Origin: UBA6170 sp942491385
Lineage (GTDB): Bacteria > Chloroflexota > Anaerolineae > Anaerolineales > Anaerolineaceae
Assembly (NCBI GenBank): GCA_942491385.1
Contig: CALOAF010000005.1
Coordinates: forward strand, 802,638-866,637
DNA length: 64,000 nucleotides
Direction of reading: 5' to 3'
The notes beneath the pieces were generated by a model. The model searched no databases and was not told the origin of the DNA. It worked only from the letters and a program-made list of their open reading frames with translations. This document shows positions 42,343 to 51,067 of this stretch, in pieces. The translations under genes were made by a program, and so were the position numbers. The number at the start of each line of letters is the position of its first letter. Positions within the stretch are counted from its first letter, which is position 1.

Positions 42343-42398
42343 AGAGGATGATAATAAGATAAACGGTTATTAATGGTTTTGAACTTTATTCTCGGTTT

Positions 42399-43232
42399 TT
42401 ATGCCATGATTGACACCACTCCAAAAATTTTTTCACCTAGTTCAATATCTCCAGTGATTTTTATAGACTTCCTTGCGATATCTTTGCTCACAGCTTTTGT
42501 GAATAATCTCCATGCCATATTCTGATCCATTTGAATGCTGGTAATGGCTTGAGTGTCCTGCCCAATCAATAATTGCCAATCGGATTGATCTCTTATCAAT
42601 GTCCAGGTTTTCCCAGCATCCCCTGTAATTTGGATTGATATACTCGTACCAACATCTCTTGTTACAGATCTGTACGAAAATGGAAGAGCAAGCATAAATG
42701 TGTCTAGAACAGGGGTTAACCATTTTTTGTCAGTTAGTAGAGGAAAATCAACTGCTTCTCGTATATGCTGTTGATGAAGCCATTTTTCAGTGAATTCACG
42801 AGCAATGTCAAGCCAATTAGGTGGCAAATGATAACTTGCCCAGGCAACTGTGATGCCAGCCGTATCAAATGGATTCAGGTTTTTGAAATATTCATACAGG
42901 TACTGATCTGTTATTTGAAGTAATTCAATCAACATTTCCGGGCTTATTCTTTTAGCCGCCTGTACCCACAATTCGTTATTTTGATTGATAAGCTTGACCA
43001 GTTGATCAAAACTTTGATTTTGATTCTCCATTTTGGTTTTTTTAACTGGCTGGTACCAAAGACGACCAAAATTTCCACCGAGCAGATGGGCTGCCACGTC
43101 TTTTACTGACCAGGGTGAACAAATAGTCAATCGATCCCAATCAGACGGTGTGAGCGTCTTAAGAATAGAATTTAATTCTTTACTCAGTAATGGAAAAAGA
43201 TCTACAACTTGAATGGGTTCTATAGATTTCAT
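42399..43232 (-). CDS. DinB/MDMPI-like (maleylpyruvate isomerase N-terminal domain) protein
   Basis: The 277-residue protein follows the mycothiol-dependent maleylpyruvate isomerase N-terminal pattern: LSKELNSILKTLTPSDWDRLTICSPWSVKDVAAHLLGGN (His in the four-helix bundle), WASYHLPPNWLDIAREFTEKWLHQQHIREAV near residue 130-160 and the metal His in that segment. The C-terminal ~100 residues are strands. Such proteins are Zn-dependent thiol transferases or stress proteins. Function unproven. The stop of the WYL regulator gene lies immediately next to its start, so the pair is an operon. Confidence 0.75.
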   Translation of the reverse strand: MKSIEPIQVVDLFPLLSKELNSILKTLTPSDWDRLTICSPWSVKDVAAHLLGGNFGRLWYQPVKKTKMENQNQSFDQLVKLINQNNELWVQAAKRISPEMLIELLQITDQYLYEYFKNLNPFDTAGITVAWASYHLPPNWLDIAREFTEKWLHQQHIREAVDFPLLTDKKWLTPVLDTFMLALPFSYRSVTRDVGTSISIQITGDAGKTWTLIRDQSDWQLLIGQDTQAITSIQMDQNMAWRLFTKAVSKDIARKSIKITGDIELGEKIFGVVSIMA

Positions 43233-44189
43233 TTAATCATCATAAATTAATCGGATCTGATTTGCAAAATCCTGCACACTGCGGCGTAAAGCCAATGGTT
43301 CCAATACCTCAATCGCGCCTCCATAACTTAATACCATCCGACGAGCTTCTTCAAAGGATTCAACCTCCAAAGTTAATTCCTGCCAGGGGCTGTTGTCCTG
43401 CATGGGAGGCGTCATCAAGGTGGCAGGACGATGTTCGGATATAATTTTTGCCAGGGTCGTTGTGACTCTTGCCCGGATCTGGTAGCCTATGTGATTTTCC
43501 TTTTGCTCACTGCACCATTTTTTCCAATATGTTGTCAGATCAAAAACATGTGGATAATCAAATGATTGATTTCGAATTCTGGCGGAACGAATACGGCTTA
43601 CTTGCAGCGTCCGGTAATGTCCACCGCGCTGGATCACCAGATACCAGCGTTGGGACTTAGCTACCAGGCCTATCGGAGCTGCGACTATTTCCAGATTCGT
43701 GTTAAATTCCGATCGATAGAGGATTTCTAACATACGATTTTTCTGTAAGGCTTCCTGACAGGTCTTTAACCAGGGAACCGCTTCTTGAGTCTGGTTCCAA
43801 TCCAGTGCATCCAACATGATTTTCGGATGCGTCTTTGTTTCCTTTTGCTTCTGATTGTCAGGTAATGTTGCTGAAAGTTTCAAGAAGGCTTTGCGAATGG
43901 TTTCACCAACACCTAATTGTTCCAGTGTTTGTGAAATTTCCAGCATGAAAAGCGCCTGCACCTCGTTTGGCTTAAGACCGATCAATCCACTGCGGTATTC
44001 TTCCACCAATCCGATTCCGCCACCAGGCCCTTTGATAGTATAGATGGGAACACCAACGGCACTTAAGGCTATCACATCCCGATAGATGGTGCGCTCAGTA
44101 ACCTCCAGTTCTTCAGCCAATTCACCGGCTGTCAGTGTGCCATGAGTTTGTAATATCGTTAAAATCGATAGTAATCGGTCAGCTCTCAA
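43233..44189 (-). CDS. WYL-domain HTH transcriptional regulator (YafY-like)
   Basis: The 318-residue regulator starts with an HTH_11-like winged helix (LSILTILQTHGTLTAGELAEELEVTERTIYRDVIALSAVGVPIYTI) and has a WYL domain in the middle (RMLEILYRS; VAAPIGLVAKSQRWYLVIQRGGHYRTLQVSRIRSARI) and a WCX-like C-terminal domain ending DFANQIRLIYDD. It reads divergently from the GyrI-like gene, with the palindrome 44234-44260 between them; it probably binds there. The MDMPI gene lies immediately downstream. Confidence 0.9.
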   Translation of the reverse strand: MRADRLLSILTILQTHGTLTAGELAEELEVTERTIYRDVIALSAVGVPIYTIKGPGGGIGLVEEYRSGLIGLKPNEVQALFMLEISQTLEQLGVGETIRKAFLKLSATLPDNQKQKETKTHPKIMLDALDWNQTQEAVPWLKTCQEALQKNRMLEILYRSEFNTNLEIVAAPIGLVAKSQRWYLVIQRGGHYRTLQVSRIRSARIRNQSFDYPHVFDLTTYWKKWCSEQKENHIGYQIRARVTTTLAKIISEHRPATLMTPPMQDNSPWQELTLEVESFEEARRMVLSYGGAIEVLEPLALRRSVQDFANQIRLIYDD

Positions 44190-44233
44190 AGTATCTCCAT
44201 TGAAAAATCGAAACTCTTTTATATATTACCATA

Positions 44234-44260
44234 AATACCTGACAATAGATGTCAGGTATT
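44234..44260. promoter_or_regulatory. Perfect 11-bp inverted repeat (operator) between divergent genes
   Basis: AATACCTGACA (44234-44244) and TGTCAGGTATT (44250-44260) are exact inverse copies with a five-base spacer. The 27-bp site lies 45 bases from the WYL regulator start and 55 from the GyrI-like start. Its symmetry and position fit an operator shared by both promoters, probably bound by the WYL regulator. Confidence 0.7.
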
Positions 44261-44314
44261 AGTTTTATACTTATCATAATCTTTAAAGAAAAATTTTATA
44301 ATCTGGAGCGAAAT

Positions 44315-44776
44315 ATGAATGACTTACCTGTACGAATTGTTACCCTAAAGCCCATGACCTTGATTTGTTTCAACGGTTATGGCACCGAACCTGAAAACCA
44401 GGCTTTACAAATGTTAAAACAGTGGGCAGAAGAAAACCATCAACAAGGCCGCATTTTCGGATACAACAATCCTGATCCTGCTGAAGGCAGTCCGAATTAT
44501 GGCTATGATGCCTGTATGCTGGTGGATTCCGACACGCAACCAGTTCAAGGCGCGCATATTCGTCACCTGGACGAGGGCTTATATGCTGTCCTGAACTGCC
44601 CGGTCAAAGAACCCTGGGTAGATATCCCCGGTAGCTGGCAAAAACTGGTGCAATGGGCGGACACTAATGATTATTCTCTGGGTTCGCATCAATGGTTGGA
44701 AGAGCATTTACCGGCAGATAAGAACGATCCTTCCGTGCTCTTCACCCTGGACTTGTACATGCCTATTAAAAAATGA
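44315..44776 (+). CDS. GyrI-like / AraC effector-binding domain protein
   Basis: The 153-residue protein starts at MNDLPVRIVTLKPMTLICFNGYG, with CTGGAG nine bases upstream; the frame extends further up but without sense. It has the GyrI-like small-molecule-binding pattern: two strand-helix-strand units, with YDACMLVDSDTQP and the LDEGLYAVLNCPV hinge, and the conserved tail SHQWLEEHLPADKNDPSVLFTLDLYMPI. Such domains bind toxins, multidrug ligands or gyrase. Divergent from the WYL regulator; probably in the same regulon. Confidence 0.85.
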   Translation: MNDLPVRIVTLKPMTLICFNGYGTEPENQALQMLKQWAEENHQQGRIFGYNNPDPAEGSPNYGYDACMLVDSDTQPVQGAHIRHLDEGLYAVLNCPVKEPWVDIPGSWQKLVQWADTNDYSLGSHQWLEEHLPADKNDPSVLFTLDLYMPIKK

Positions 44777-44781
44777 TGATC

Positions 44782-44822
44782 AAAATTATGGGTGAATGGA
44801 AGATTCATTCACCCATAATTTT
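44782..44822. terminator. Bidirectional Rho-independent terminator
   Basis: A perfect 17-bp stem (AAAATTATGGGTGAATG with CATTCACCCATAATTTT) and seven-base loop, followed by TTTTC on the + strand, A-rich on the other. It lies just after the stop of the GyrI-like gene and serves also the convergent gene ending at 44847. Confidence 0.9.
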
Positions 44823-44846
44823 TTCAAAGTAATCGAAAGAAAAGGT

Positions 44847-45476
44847 TCATGAGTCTAAATACAGCCCCCCTGTTGCTTCCAGCCAATCAGCAACAGCATT
44901 AGCGGCGTTGGATACGGAATTATCTGAAACATCCAGATGCAAAATTGGCAAGAGAGAGTGACTCGCCAGCTCATGGATGCGTTCCTGCTCCGCGATAAAT
45001 TGGGTCAAGTCATCATATTGCGAGGGATTTCCAGAGACTTTCAGGCGTTCCTCTCGTGCTGCAGCAAATGATTCCGGTGTGCGCGTACATAGCACCAACC
45101 GGAACCCCAAAAGCAACAAACGTTCTTCCAGCCAGCCAAAATCATAATGCTTTCCATAGCGTTGCAGTTGATACATCTGGGTGGAAAGGTGAAAGCGATC
45201 CACAATCCAGGAATAGTATCGTTGTAACTCAAACATGCGCACCCAGGTGCGATAGGTTTCCATGGCCACGTCTTCTTCCTGTGGCTCAAAATTGATCAAT
45301 CCTCTGCCCCAGGGGAAATTGGTAAATCCGCACCATTCGGCTGAAATGATGGGAGAATGGTAGCGGTATTTGCGAGCTCCCACAATGCGTGGATGTTCGT
45401 TCAAAGCAAATGCAATATCCGTTTTGAAGGTCAGGCGCGTACCTTCCAGGATGATCTTCGGACACATCTTTGGCAT
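44847..45476 (-). CDS. Possible P-loop nucleoside-kinase-like protein, function unknown
   Basis: The 209-residue protein begins with KIILEGTRLTFKTDIAFALNEHP, the position and form of a nucleoside/thymidylate-kinase P-loop (EGxxxxGKT), but with Phe-Lys-Thr and no Gly before Lys. Then come VDRFHLSTQMYQLQRYGK (a DRFxxS-like segment) and RLVLCTRTPESFAAAREERLKVSGNPSQYDDL (a LID-like Arg-rich region). A deoxynucleoside-kinase-like fold is likely; catalysis is uncertain. Not recognised further. Confidence 0.55.
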   Translation of the reverse strand: MPKMCPKIILEGTRLTFKTDIAFALNEHPRIVGARKYRYHSPIISAEWCGFTNFPWGRGLINFEPQEEDVAMETYRTWVRMFELQRYYSWIVDRFHLSTQMYQLQRYGKHYDFGWLEERLLLLGFRLVLCTRTPESFAAAREERLKVSGNPSQYDDLTQFIAEQERIHELASHSLLPILHLDVSDNSVSNAANAVADWLEATGGLYLDS

Positions 45477-45507
45477 GGATAATTCCTTTTGTTAAAGTGA
45501 GCTTAGT

Positions 45508-45813
45508 TTATTTTACAATGTTTGCGAATCCATACCCGTCGATGGGTTGTGTTTCATAACGCTCACCAAATCCTGCAATTAGAGGTCTTCCGGCTGAGAT
45601 TGCCGATTGAACGGAAGGTAATTTTAGCGATGCCTGATGGCTGGCTTGAGAATCCCACACTTCAGTGATCCAGATCCCATTCGGATCAGAGGGATCATGG
45701 GCAACAATATAACTCACACAACCCGGCATATTCTGCATGCCACCCATTAATATAGACACCAATGCATCCCGCTGTCCCTGTACTGCATTTATTTTCCCGA
45801 TTAATCCATACAT
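45508..45813 (-). CDS. Antibiotic biosynthesis monooxygenase (ABM) domain protein
   Basis: The ~101-residue protein starts at MYGLIGKINAVQGQRDALVSILM (GGAGATG six bases upstream). The ABM ferredoxin-like pattern is clear: a strand YGLIGKI, the helix RDALVSIL, GCVSYIVAHDPSDPNGIWITEVWDSQASHQASLKLPSV with the Trp/Glu core. Members are quinol monooxygenases or heme-degrading or unknown enzymes that need no cofactor. It may be coupled to the kinase-like gene 31 bases away on the same strand. Confidence 0.85.
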   Translation of the reverse strand: MYGLIGKINAVQGQRDALVSILMGGMQNMPGCVSYIVAHDPSDPNGIWITEVWDSQASHQASLKLPSVQSAISAGRPLIAGFGERYETQPIDGYGFANIVK

Positions 45814-45868
45814 GAGCATCTCCCGGTATTTTGCTTGTTTTTCAATATCTGAACTTTGGTATACGATT

Positions 45869-46039
45869 TTATTTTTGAAAGTGTTTAAAACCCATTATTG
45901 CCCCAACTACCAGAAAAATTCCTCCAGCAATTACAAAACCAGAATTTTCGGTATTAAAACCAACCAGACCAACCAGGATTGAAACAACCAGGATTGAAAT
46001 GGTGCTTGCTAAGTGGTTTTTTCTGATGAATTCATTCAT
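45869..46039 (-). CDS. Small two-span membrane protein (56 residues)
   Basis: The frame starts at ATG 46039 with a strong GGAGG seven to eight bases upstream and reads MNEFIRKNHLAST, then two membrane helices (SILVVSILVGLVGF and FVIAGGIFLVVGAIMGF) joined by NTENSG, ending FKHFQK. The positive-inside bias and clean ribosome site support a real gene. I know no family for it. It lies between the ABM gene and the membrane gene at 46192. Confidence 0.65.
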   Translation of the reverse strand: MNEFIRKNHLASTISILVVSILVGLVGFNTENSGFVIAGGIFLVVGAIMGFKHFQK

Positions 46040-46191
46040 AAATGGCCTCCTGAATAGAATTATTTACAATAATAATTGACTTAGATATTCCACTATAAGC
46101 AATCGGGTTAAAAGATCAAATGAATATATAACTACTTGTATTCCCCCTGCGAAAATCCTTTTGAAGAAATTTTTACAAAAAAGATTTCTAT

Positions 46192-46722
46192 TTACGAACG
46201 CTTTTCCTCCCTTAAATACCGAATAATTGCTGCTGGCCAGCCTACTAATCCTAACAAACCTAACAACAAAAAAGGCAGTCCAAACCATCCAAACAGGTTG
46301 GTTAATCGAATCGTTTTCTGAAACTCATCTTGCTGGGGGTCTTTAATAAAGTCTTTAATACTTTGCACAGCATCCCACTTTAAATTATCATTCACATCGC
46401 TTGATCCAGCCAGCAAGCGAACCGCTTCGGTCTCATTTTCGAGAAACACGCCAGACACAGAGCGTAATCGCCTTGGCTGTGAACGATGGATTAAGCTGGA
46501 TTTTAAGGTGACCTTTTGAACATTCTCTATGGTTTCATTAACCTTTATTAATCCCCAATAATGTTTTCTTTGGAAAGAAATGGTGACAGATTCATCCTGA
46601 TTCTTTGTGCCCTGGATGTTTACGGTTTGAAAGCCGACATAAACAAAAGGCAATCCGAATGCCAGACAAAATGCAATTGCAATAAAGGGCTGGAAAATTG
46701 CTTTTATCAGGAAATTTTTCAT
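46192..46722 (-). CDS. Two-span membrane protein of unknown function
   Basis: A 176-residue protein with an N-terminal span (FQPFIAIAFCLAFGLPFVYVGF), a beta-rich loop of ~110 residues (VTISFQRKHYWGLIKVNETIENVQKV) and a C-terminal span (FGLPFLLLGLLGLVGWPAAII) ending in basic residues. I do not recognise a family; it resembles bacterial PH-like membrane proteins. Its start overlaps the stop of the alpha/beta hydrolase gene by four bases, so the two are coupled. Confidence 0.65.
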   Translation of the reverse strand: MKNFLIKAIFQPFIAIAFCLAFGLPFVYVGFQTVNIQGTKNQDESVTISFQRKHYWGLIKVNETIENVQKVTLKSSLIHRSQPRRLRSVSGVFLENETEAVRLLAGSSDVNDNLKWDAVQSIKDFIKDPQQDEFQKTIRLTNLFGWFGLPFLLLGLLGLVGWPAAIIRYLREEKRS

Positions 46723-47378
46723 TGATCAGCTTCTTTGATAAACCGGTCAATTCGCTCAACCAATAATTCCAATTCTGATAATGAGTGCATGATTTTCCCC
46801 GGAATTTCCAGACTGTGATTCGCGCCTTCAATGATCATGAAATTATCTGCATTCTTTGTACTGAATTGTGCAATTAAATCTGGACCATAATAGTGATCCT
46901 GGGTACCAATCACAAAGAATGTGTGAGTGCACTGTTGAATTAATTGCAGCGCAGGCAACAGCTCGTTAACGATAGGCGTCAGGAAGATACAGGTCTGAGG
47001 TTGAACGGGCAGGTCTGCGCCTAATAGATAGGGAATTGCCAGCGTCCCCAACGATTTTCCAATCAGGGTCAGGTGCTTATAGCTTCGTTGTTGCAGGGCA
47101 ACCTTAGCCATTTGGGTGACGTCCGCTTTCATCTGGGAGAAGCGCTCCCTTATGGAGGATGCCTGGTTGCGTTCGGTTTGGGTGTAATCATATTTCACCT
47201 GGACCACATCCGCTCCGGCAGCCAGCATGACCTGGGTGGAATAATACAGCAAGGGCATGTCACAGGAGTAATTCAACCCTGGCAGAATCAAAGACAAACG
47301 GTCGCTTTTCTTTTCCTGACGAAAATAGGTGTTAGGAATGGAGGTATCGTTTTTAATGGTAGTAATTGAATACATCAA
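46719..47378 (-). CDS. Alpha/beta hydrolase
   Basis: The 219-residue enzyme has the fold marks LILPGLNYSCDMPLLYYS (oxyanion), the nucleophile elbow GKSLG near residue 111, the acid Asp in FVIGTQDHYYGPD and the His in IEGANHSLEIPG. The Ser-Asp-His triad is therefore complete. A small single-domain serine esterase or dienelactone-hydrolase-type enzyme is likely; substrate unknown. Co-transcribed with the following membrane protein gene. Confidence 0.85.
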   Translation of the reverse strand: MMYSITTIKNDTSIPNTYFRQEKKSDRLSLILPGLNYSCDMPLLYYSTQVMLAAGADVVQVKYDYTQTERNQASSIRERFSQMKADVTQMAKVALQQRSYKHLTLIGKSLGTLAIPYLLGADLPVQPQTCIFLTPIVNELLPALQLIQQCTHTFFVIGTQDHYYGPDLIAQFSTKNADNFMIIEGANHSLEIPGKIMHSLSELELLVERIDRFIKEADQ

Positions 47379-47453
47379 ACCTCAATTTTTAAATGCTTCT
47401 TGTAACCTGAACAACAATTTTTCTCGATCTATTTCAGTAAGTTCTCTTTCTGG

Positions 47454-47610
47454 TTAACTGATACAATGGTGGCCAAAGTGAGGATCAGGGTAGGTTTTTT
47501 CCACAATCTTGGATTCAAGCACACCGGAATCATAAATCATCAGACCATAGCTTTGTCCCTTTTCTGCCAGCACACATTGGATATCCTTATTTCCGCCTAT
47601 GATAATATCG
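47454..47610 (-). pseudogene. Gene fragment, C-terminal part of an unknown protein
   Basis: On the minus strand the bases 47454-47610 read a protein-like frame (GGNKDIQCVLAEKGQSYGLM, SGVLESKIVEKTYPDPHFGHH) ending at a TAA at 47454. There is no plausible start in front, so it is the tail of a lost gene. Family not recognised. Confidence 0.4.
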
Positions 47611-47645
47611 GAGGAGCTAGATAGCTATCTACTTCAAATAACCTA

Positions 47646-47789
47646 CTATACTTTAAGGGGGGCAGACCGCACCCTGCGACCAGTTACATACACTTTCGCA
47701 CCTGCTTCCCCCAACACCAGCGAAATCCCGCGTCCCGCCCCACGGCTGGCGCCGGTGACAATTGCAACTTTTCCTTGTAAGGATTGCAT
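47646..47789 (-). pseudogene. N-terminal fragment of a short-chain dehydrogenase
   Basis: The 47-codon frame begins MQSLQGKVAIVTGASRGAGR, continues GISLVLGEAGAKVYVTGR and then breaks into unrelated sequence ending at a stop at 47646. This is the Rossmann start of an SDR (TGASRGAG motif) with the rest deleted. Together with the fragment at 47454 it marks a deletion scar. Confidence 0.65.
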
Positions 47790-47958
47790 ACGCTACTCTC
47801 CTGTATCTTTATCACGTTTTTTGATCTTGATTCATTCAATTCAATCATTAATGAATTGACATGAATTTCCGGTTTTTTTCAATTTACCCATATAATAACA
47901 GAAAGATTATTCGCTTGTTTCCCTTTGTTCAACAATTGAAATAGTTGAGATTAACGTT

Positions 47959-50682
47959 ATGCTCCCCTTCTTAGCTGCTAAAACTCAAATTCCTGTCTTA
48001 TCTCCTCATCTGGTTTCACGTCCAAATTTACACCGTTTATTAGATCAATGCCTGCAACCTGGTATCCAATTAGCATTGGTCTCAGCGAGTGCAGGGGCTG
48101 GCAAGACAACCTTGTTAGCAGAGTGGCTTCAAGAAGTACCTTCAAATTGGAGAATCTGTTGGCTTTCCCTTGATGTAGAAGATAATCACCTGACGCGCTT
48201 CTTTTCCTACCTGACAGAAGCAATCAAACGGAGCATTCCGGGGTTCATGGGTGGGTTTACTTCCCAGATAGAAGCAAATCAAGCCTTGTCAACGGAACAG
48301 ATTATTACGTACCTGATTGAACAGTTAATGGATGTAGATAATGATCTGCTGATCGTTTTGGATGATTACCATGCAATCCTGAACTCCGAAATTCACCAGG
48401 CTGTTAAGTTGTTGGTTGACCATCTCCCTATCCATGTAAGATTGGTTATCTGTGGACGAGTTGAACCCCCTCTACCATTCGCGCGTTTAAGGGCTCGAGG
48501 TCAACTGGTGGAAGTACACACCGATGACTTGCGCTTCTCCCTTCAGGAAACAGCGTCATTCTTGAAATATTTTCCGGAATTATCCGTTTTAATAAGCGAA
48601 GAAAACAAACTTCATCAACTGAATAACTCTACAGAAGGGTGGGCAGCTGGATTACAAATGGTGGCGCTGGCTCTCCACCGGGAAATTACTCGAAATAGTG
48701 GCGATTCTTCTAAAGACATAGAAAAATTTATTCAGGCATTAGGGGGAACACACCGATTTATATTTGAATATTTAATGGAAGAAGTACTGAGCCATGAAAC
48801 CGAACATATCAGAAAATTTTTACTCCATACTTGTGTGTTGAAACGCTTCAATCCAGCCGAGTGTGTGGCAATCATGTCTGATATTTCATTATCAGAAGCG
48901 CGAGCGATGCTTGTTTATCTGGAACGCGCAAACCTATTCATCATTCCATTGGATGATCGACAAGAGTGGTATCGATATCATCACCTGTTTGCTGATATGC
49001 TCGAAAAACAATTGTTGCACAACCATCCAGATTTGCCTCCAAAAATCCATCGACAGGCTGCCATCTGGATGGATCAACAAGGGTTGATGGATGAAGCTCT
49101 CGAGCATGCGCTTGCATCAGGTGACAACAATTTAGCGCTTGACCTGCTTGAAAAGCATACCTTAGAAACCATTTTGCAAGGGAAGATTGCTTCCGCGACA
49201 GGCTGGATGGATCGATTACCTCGGGAAGCACTGATGACACGTCCACGACTGTGTCTGGACAAAGCATGGGCTTTATCTTTTACCACACAAACGGAGGCCG
49301 CTATTCCATACCTGGAACATGCTGCCATTTTATCCAGGCAAAACCCTGCCATACAAGCTGAAATACTGGGGTTGAAAAGTTATGGAAAAAGCGTATACGG
49401 GCTGACCCAGGAAGCTGTCCACCTGGCCCAACAAGCTTTGGATCTGTCACCAGCCGATAATCCCTTCTTACAATGTGTCAATCATCTTTTTCTGGCCAGT
49501 GCTCTGGTACGTGACGGCAAATTGGAAGATGCCATGCAAACGTATCACTCTATCCGTTCTACCTGTCGGTCCCTGCATCAATTTGCCAGTCTGGCGTTGA
49601 TTGAAGCTGATTTTCTCCAATATGCTGCGGCTTTGATGAATGCAAGTAATCAGGGTAAGGCTGCTAAAGATTTACTCAGCAAAGCTATCCAGGATTTTGA
49701 AACAAAAGATCGAAATCTTAACACAGCGACTATTTATCTTTGGGTCGGACTTGGCAAGATTTTTTACATCGAAAACCAGTTGGCAGAAGCCGAAAGAGTT
49801 CTCGAGATGGGGCTGCAATTAGATCCGCTTTCACTCTCTCTGGCATCTGTAGATGGTTGGTTAACGCTCTGGTGGGTGAAAATCGGTCAGGGAGATTATC
49901 CGGCAGCGCGAAGAATCCTTGTCGATCTTGAACCATCGATTCGCTATAGAGATGAGAAAATCAATCGACTGTTTGCTATCACAGGTGCTTTACAGGATTT
50001 ACTGGAGGGCAACTTGCCCTCAGCTGTTCGTCAAATGGAACAGCTAGGATTCACTGAAGATGCTGCTTCAGCACTGGCAAAGGTAAGTGATAGTGAATTA
50101 ATCGGCTGGCGCAGTAATGAATTTCTGGTTTACGCCCGTATTCTGGCTGCTCAGGGAAAAATTCAACCCAGTTTACAAGTTTTAGAACGTATGGAGAAGG
50201 TGACCAGCACACATGGTTTACATTGGATTCAGTATCGCACATGGATAACCCAGGCTCTGGTCTATTACCAAAACAATCAAATCGAGCTGGCTATGGAAAT
50301 CATGGAACGTTTATTGAAACAAACCACACGGTTGGATTCAGATGCAACCCGCGTCTATCTTTCCGCGGGAGAACCCGTTCGGGCTTTATTAAAAGAGACT
50401 AAAGTTCGAGGGATCCAGCCAGATTACGTTGCTCAACTATTAGCACAATTTTCGCCCGTACTACCCGTTCATCAAAACACTAACCTGGTCGAAAATTTGT
50501 CTGAACGAGAAATGGAAGTCCTACATTTGATGGCTGAAGGGCTCAGGAACCAGGAAATCGGTCAAAAATTATTTATCAGCCTTAATACCATTCGGTATCA
50601 TTCCAAAAATATATTTGGAAAATTAGAAGTCTCCAGCCGTACCGCTGCTGTTGCGCGCGCGCATGAATTGGGAATCATATAG
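47959..50682 (+). CDS. MalT-like LuxR-family transcriptional regulator
   Basis: A 907-residue ATP-dependent activator of the LAL/MalT type. The N-terminal STAND NTPase has Walker A SASAGAGKTTLLAEW at ~42-56 and Walker B LLIVLDDYHAILNSE near residue 135. A long helical TPR-like region (residues ~400-820) binds the inducer. The C-terminal LuxR HTH is LSEREMEVLHLMAEGLRNQEIG, then LFISLNTIRYHSKNIFGKL and RTAAVARAHELG. It precedes a small protein and four CPBP proteases on the same strand, and ends at a hairpin (50742-50770). Confidence 0.94.
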   Translation: MLPFLAAKTQIPVLSPHLVSRPNLHRLLDQCLQPGIQLALVSASAGAGKTTLLAEWLQEVPSNWRICWLSLDVEDNHLTRFFSYLTEAIKRSIPGFMGGFTSQIEANQALSTEQIITYLIEQLMDVDNDLLIVLDDYHAILNSEIHQAVKLLVDHLPIHVRLVICGRVEPPLPFARLRARGQLVEVHTDDLRFSLQETASFLKYFPELSVLISEENKLHQLNNSTEGWAAGLQMVALALHREITRNSGDSSKDIEKFIQALGGTHRFIFEYLMEEVLSHETEHIRKFLLHTCVLKRFNPAECVAIMSDISLSEARAMLVYLERANLFIIPLDDRQEWYRYHHLFADMLEKQLLHNHPDLPPKIHRQAAIWMDQQGLMDEALEHALASGDNNLALDLLEKHTLETILQGKIASATGWMDRLPREALMTRPRLCLDKAWALSFTTQTEAAIPYLEHAAILSRQNPAIQAEILGLKSYGKSVYGLTQEAVHLAQQALDLSPADNPFLQCVNHLFLASALVRDGKLEDAMQTYHSIRSTCRSLHQFASLALIEADFLQYAAALMNASNQGKAAKDLLSKAIQDFETKDRNLNTATIYLWVGLGKIFYIENQLAEAERVLEMGLQLDPLSLSLASVDGWLTLWWVKIGQGDYPAARRILVDLEPSIRYRDEKINRLFAITGALQDLLEGNLPSAVRQMEQLGFTEDAASALAKVSDSELIGWRSNEFLVYARILAAQGKIQPSLQVLERMEKVTSTHGLHWIQYRTWITQALVYYQNNQIELAMEIMERLLKQTTRLDSDATRVYLSAGEPVRALLKETKVRGIQPDYVAQLLAQFSPVLPVHQNTNLVENLSEREMEVLHLMAEGLRNQEIGQKLFISLNTIRYHSKNIFGKLEVSSRTAAVARAHELGII

Positions 50683-50741
50683 CCTCATAAACAGACCTTT
50701 AGCCAACATCACTTTTATCCTCAACTACATCTTTTTGACCC

Positions 50742-50770
50742 AAAAAACCACACAAATGTGTAGGTTTTTT
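50742..50770 (+). terminator. Terminator after the LuxR regulator gene
   Basis: AAAAAACC-ACACA pairs with TGTGT-(A)-GGTTTTTT with a one-base bulge and a two-base loop, and runs into a further T-rich tract (ATTTTTTG). It lies ~60 bases after the regulator stop and before the small protein gene, so that gene needs its own promoter. Confidence 0.75.
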
Positions 50771-50818
50771 ATTTTTTGTATCTTCTATACTTTTGTCATC
50801 ACAAGGAGATGATTGCAA

Positions 50819-51013
50819 ATGAAATATCAAATTAAGATCAACCAGACTCTCGACACCTCCTGGCAAGAATGGTTTGACCCATTGGAAGTACAACCCCAGG
50901 CAGATGGCACCACGCTTTTATTTGGAGAGTTATCCGACCAAACCGCGTTACATAGTGTTCTCAACAAGATTCGTAATTTAAATCTTGAATTACTCTCAGT
51001 GACTTCCGAGTAG
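50819..51013 (+). CDS. Conserved small protein often next to regulators/proteases
   Basis: The 64-residue protein starts at MKYQIKINQTLD, with AAGGAG 12 bases upstream. It keeps the pattern W-x-x-W-F-x-x-L followed by DGTTLLFGELSDQTALHSVLNKIRNLNLELLSV, a compact alpha/beta fold found as single small proteins in many Actinobacteria and Chloroflexota. Function unknown. It lies 54 bases before the first CPBP gene and may be part of that operon. Confidence 0.75.
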   Translation: MKYQIKINQTLDTSWQEWFDPLEVQPQADGTTLLFGELSDQTALHSVLNKIRNLNLELLSVTSE

Positions 51014-51067
51014 GAATATGAAAATTTTTTCGTCTTTGAGTCTTATCTCTATTAGAAAAGGAACCTT

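Noticed and set aside
42248..42345. The AACATC..GGATG repeats as the start of a CRISPR array
   Set aside because: Only two copies with unequal flanks, set exactly around a promoter; no spacers of regular length.
47599..47859. 86-codon plus-strand frame before the LuxR regulator
   Set aside because: It is antisense to the SDR fragment and shows no protein features.
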